Origin: JBBKWG01 sp037968835
GTDB taxonomy: Bacteria > Pseudomonadota > Alphaproteobacteria > Rhodobacterales > Rhodobacteraceae
Reading direction: 5' to 3'
DNA: 16,966 bases
Assembly: GCA_037968835.1 (NCBI GenBank)
Contig: JBBKWG010000285.1
Coordinates: 1 to 16,966, forward strand
The stretch's first letter is position 1. Each line of letters begins with the position of its first letter. Position numbers and translations under genes: made by a program. Under the pieces are notes generated by a model. It searched no databases, was not told the origin of the DNA, and saw only the letters and a program-made list of their open reading frames with translations. Shown one piece after another: positions 14,145-16,966 of the stretch.

Positions 14145-14174
14145 GCCTGCACTCCTCCGGCCATTCGGCCTGTT

Positions 14175-14807
14175 TCAATTGCCCGCGACAAGAACCACGG
14201 GCCTCTCGCCTGTCGCATCCAATCGCGAGAGACGAATGTGACCGATCTCCGGCCCCACCCATTGGCTCGACGTCACTATACGCCCTTGGCCATCGAGAAC
14301 GTAGCTATTCTCGAAGGTGCGATCGGCGCCCACGCAGGTTTCACTCACCCGGCGGCGCCCGGCCGGGGCGGAGGCGATTGTGACCTCGCACATAAAGGCG
14401 CGGGCCAGGATCTGATTCTCGCCATCGAGATAGCGGTGCACGCGCGTTGCATCGCCCGATGCGCCGTCTCGCAACCGCGCCGCGATGTCCGAGACATCCG
14501 CCGAAATCAGATCAAAGCCGAGCCCGAATGTCGCGGACAGGAGGCCATGGAGGGTCACCAGTCCGCTTCCGTCCGGCGCGCGCCAGGAGATGTAATCTCC
14601 ATTCCCGGCAGTCCGAAAGAACACGCCCGCGCGCCCCTGGGCGACAAGCTCGGCCCGGATACTTTCCGGCACGCCCGCCGGAAGTGCGACAGCCCGTTCA
14701 ATCTCGGGCACCCTGTCGCGCAGCGCCACGCTGCCTTCGAGCCGCGATTGGGCGCAAGCCGAAAGGACGACTGCTGCCAGACACAGAAGAGGCAAACGGC
14801 GGCTCAT
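14175..14807 (-). CDS. YjbF/GfcB-family lipoprotein
   Basis: A 210-residue outer-membrane lipoprotein. The ATG at 14807 overlaps the stop of the YjbH-like gene as ATGA and opens with a lipoprotein signal ending VVLSAC (C18); the longer open frame to 14966 lies inside the upstream gene and is rejected. Features consistent with the YjbF/GfcB family are the central block TLHGLLSATFGLGFDLISAD, the HRYLDGENQ segment, the paired cysteines MCEV and ETCVG, and the closing DGQGRIVTSSQWVGPEIGHI. In E. coli these lipoproteins belong to group 4 capsule (gfc) and yjb exopolysaccharide operons and are needed for polymer production or export, with the exact role unsettled. Translational coupling to the YjbH-like gene suggests the two act together at the outer membrane. 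Confidence 0.85.
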   Translation of the reverse strand: MSRRLPLLCLAAVVLSACAQSRLEGSVALRDRVPEIERAVALPAGVPESIRAELVAQGRAGVFFRTAGNGDYISWRAPDGSGLVTLHGLLSATFGLGFDLISADVSDIAARLRDGASGDATRVHRYLDGENQILARAFMCEVTIASAPAGRRRVSETCVGADRTFENSYVLDGQGRIVTSSQWVGPEIGHIRLSRLDATGERPVVLVAGN

Positions 14808-16945
14808 CGCCAGAACCGTCCCCACTCGTCGCCGAGCTCTTTGCTGTGCCAGGGCCGCACCGTTTCGTACAGTCGGTTGGGCACGGCCAGGCGTGCGCCG
14901 CCGTCTCGCAGGATCGGTCGGATCGTGGTTCGGAACGTATCGCGGCCGGGCTCTCCCGTCAGCCATGTGATCGGGATCGTCACCAGGATGCCCTTGTCGA
15001 ACGACCCCTCTCCGAATGTGTCAAAGCCGACGTCGGTCAAAGTCGCAAAACCGCCAATCCGAATTCCGTTTTCGAACTCGCGTTCGAGCGTGAAGGTCGC
15101 GCCCCAATCTCCGGCCAGATATCGGCCGACATCGAGCTCGGTGTGAAATCCATTTCCGAGATCGTAATAGGCGGAAACATGGCCGGTGGTTGTCTCATAA
15201 TCCTGAAAGCCAAAGAGCTGATCGAACTCCCGTTGCTTGACGTAATTGAGCTCGGCGCCAAACGCGAGCCGTCGATCGACAGGCTTCCACAGCAATTCTG
15301 CCGATACCCCGCCAAACATCTTTTCGAGATATCCAAAACTCACGCGGCTGTAGAGATTTGGGCCCGGCCGTCCGAACCGCTCGAGAACGGCATATTCCAG
15401 CGCCGGATCCCCGTTCTGGTTGTAGGTTGCGTTCTCGGACCGGACCTTCGGCAGGACCGAGGTCGAGGAGCGCGTGGACTTGTCGAGGGAGCCAAGCACC
15501 TTCTTTCTGATCGAGCCTGAAACAAATATCCCGCTCCCGAGCGCAAGCCGGCCTTGCGCGCGAACCCCGAGATCGGCGCGCAGCGGATCGTCGGGGTCAA
15601 AGAGCTCCGTGTCGACATAGGGCGCGAGAGACCAGTTGAAGCGCGGCGCGACCTCGGCGTGGACGCCTGACGCAGCGGCATCCCCCACCTCCGTGCGCAC
15701 GAACGACAGCCACGTTCCATCCGGGGCAGGCTCAAGCTCTTCGAGGTCGCGACGTCGGAGGTCCAGGGCACTGAGCGCCATGCCGTCTTCTATGGGAATG
15801 ATGCGAAAGTGCTCAACCTGGTCGGGGAGGACATGTGTCATCACGCGGGCTGTACGGCCAACCGCTTGTGGTGCCGAACGCCAGCGGGTGTTTGTGACGT
15901 GAACGGTGGCGCGGTCCCCCGCGACGGCCAGATGCTCAAGCGCAATCCCCTGCTCGCGGAGCGCGGCTGTGAGCCGCGCCTCGGTCCCATCGATCTGCCG
16001 CAGACCGCCACCGCCGCGAACAAAAACCGCAGGCGGGGCCGGATCGGGCGACGCCCCCCGAGGCGGCCGCTTTGGATTGAACCGCGTGGTCAGCAGGAGG
16101 CCGGTCTCGTTGCCAAGACGATGCGTGAGCGACAAATCGATCCCGTCGCTCACGCGGTAGGTGAGCCCGAAATTAAGCGGGGACGCTGGATCCACGAGCG
16201 CGCGCTGGTCTTCATTGGCATAGGCATCCGAGGAATACTCGGCTTTGAGTGTCACCCGCTCCGATGCCCGCCAGGCGACGCCGGCAAAGAGCGCGGCATC
16301 GCCGCGAAACCAGTTCTTGAGACCTAGCTTGCCGCCGGTGCCGACATCAATCCGACCACGGGTCTTGAACGCGTCACTGACAAGTCCGATGGGATTGTCA
16401 AAGCCGCCCCGCGATGCGAGCCGCCCCCAGCCGATCCCGCCGGAAAACTGCAGGCGCGGCGTGAGATGTTTGGTTGCGACAAGATACTCGCCGGAGAAGA
16501 CGCCGGTACCGAGCACATCCTGAAACCCCAGAACAACGGCGGGTTGCCGGCGGGATTCGCGCGCAAGCGTGTAGCGAAAATCAAAGCTGCGATCGAACAG
16601 GTCGGCTCCGGCACCGCTAAAGTCGTCGATGATCGCATACCGAAAGCTCCCCGACAGGCGCGGAAAGACCTGGAAGGTGAAACTCGTCTTGGTCTGGCCG
16701 GCTCCGAAGGAGAAGGACGTTGCAATCTCGGCATCCTCCGGCGTGATGGCACTCGGCATGTCGATGAGGCCGGGGCTGCCATAGGTGTTGTAGGCGCCGG
16801 GCCAGGTAAGGTCTGCCGCGCAAAGCGGCGCGGATAGAAACAGAGCGGCTGCGCAAACAAACCCGCGACGAACCTCCAGCCTTCCGCGCCAGCGGAAGGG
16901 CCTCCTGGTGCTGCCCGCAGCGTCTGCCTGGCCTCTTTTTATCAC
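14804..16945 (-). CDS. YjbH/GfcD-family outer-membrane beta-barrel protein
   Basis: A protein of about 713 residues of the YjbH (GfcD) family. Near the mature N-terminus it carries AYNTYGSPGLIDMPSA (51-66), the family hallmark, followed by many alternating hydrophobic and polar strands with aromatic girdles (TSFTFQVFPRLSGSFRYA, RIDVGTGGKLG, TAYYDLGNGFHTELDVG-like repeats), as expected for one or two beta-barrels; a Pro-rich, more globular part lies near residues 290-400. The start is uncertain: the GTG at 16945 has a poor ribosome site and gives a signal peptide with an unusually long basic n-region before VCAAALFLSAPLCAA (30-44), and the frame stays open to the window edge, so the true start may lie outside. 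It is the first visible gene of the operon ending with Wza-like B. Related proteins support polymer secretion or surface retention. Confidence 0.85.
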   Translation of the reverse strand: MIKRGQADAAGSTRRPFRWRGRLEVRRGFVCAAALFLSAPLCAADLTWPGAYNTYGSPGLIDMPSAITPEDAEIATSFSFGAGQTKTSFTFQVFPRLSGSFRYAIIDDFSGAGADLFDRSFDFRYTLARESRRQPAVVLGFQDVLGTGVFSGEYLVATKHLTPRLQFSGGIGWGRLASRGGFDNPIGLVSDAFKTRGRIDVGTGGKLGLKNWFRGDAALFAGVAWRASERVTLKAEYSSDAYANEDQRALVDPASPLNFGLTYRVSDGIDLSLTHRLGNETGLLLTTRFNPKRPPRGASPDPAPPAVFVRGGGGLRQIDGTEARLTAALREQGIALEHLAVAGDRATVHVTNTRWRSAPQAVGRTARVMTHVLPDQVEHFRIIPIEDGMALSALDLRRRDLEELEPAPDGTWLSFVRTEVGDAAASGVHAEVAPRFNWSLAPYVDTELFDPDDPLRADLGVRAQGRLALGSGIFVSGSIRKKVLGSLDKSTRSSTSVLPKVRSENATYNQNGDPALEYAVLERFGRPGPNLYSRVSFGYLEKMFGGVSAELLWKPVDRRLAFGAELNYVKQREFDQLFGFQDYETTTGHVSAYYDLGNGFHTELDVGRYLAGDWGATFTLEREFENGIRIGGFATLTDVGFDTFGEGSFDKGILVTIPITWLTGEPGRDTFRTTIRPILRDGGARLAVPNRLYETVRPWHSKELGDEWGRFWR

Positions 16946-16966
16946 GGCCTGTCTCTGATTGCCCCC

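Noticed and set aside
14130..15520. Long plus-strand open frames opposite the YjbF- and YjbH-like genes
   Set aside because: They are Arg/Pro-rich translations without domains; the opposing strand carries signal peptides, a lipobox and family motifs.

Overview
The window is an exopolysaccharide or capsule export locus from what looks like an alphaproteobacterium, most likely a Rhodobacterales-type marine or soil bacterium. That placement is an inference from family content (ExoY-type initiating transferase, Wza and Wzc homologues, YjbF/YjbH pair), the high GC content and dense packing. Nothing in the window fixes the genus. There are no rRNA, tRNA, CRISPR, IS or phage features.

Layout. Bases 1-375 are an AT-rich leader with no gene. 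Then come an initiating sugar-phosphate transferase (376-1053, +) and a small secreted helical protein (1095-1451, +). Facing them is a three-gene minus-strand operon: Wzc-like co-polymerase/tyrosine kinase A (5880-3604), an O-antigen ligase/Wzy-type membrane protein (3555-2260) and PPP-family phosphatase A (2227-1448). Next are a small secreted protein with a hydrophobic, Gly/Ser-rich tail (6157-6579, +), a membrane-anchored TPR-like protein (7201-6566, -), outer-membrane exporter Wza-like A (7410-8576, +) and a NusG/RfaH-type elongation factor (9097-8597, -). PPP phosphatase B (9243-10025, +), a 31-codon leader ORF (10132-10227, +) and Wzc-like kinase B (10224-12398, +) follow. The right third is a minus-strand operon read from the right edge: YjbH-like beta-barrel (16945-14804), YjbF/GfcB-like lipoprotein (14807-14175), a second small tail protein (14144-13770) and Wza-like exporter B (13756-12395).

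How the genes work together. The sugar transferase loads the first sugar on undecaprenyl phosphate. The Wzy-like protein polymerises or ligates repeat units. The Wzc proteins set chain length and couple synthesis to export, and the Wza lipoproteins carry the chain across the outer membrane. YjbF and YjbH resemble the gfc/yjb system of group 4 capsule-type loci. The striking point is duplication: two Wza, two Wzc, two PPP phosphatases and two small tail proteins, with each kinase next to a phosphatase on the same strand. No Wzb-type or PHP-type tyrosine phosphatase is present, so the PPP enzymes are the obvious candidates to reverse kinase autophosphorylation (inference). There is no Wzx flippase and no repeat-unit glycosyltransferase in the window; they would have to lie outside it.

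The locus is divided into about eight transcription units facing alternately, with three convergent gene pairs that overlap and leave no space for a terminator. A locus-encoded NusG paralogue suggests processive antitermination as one layer of control.
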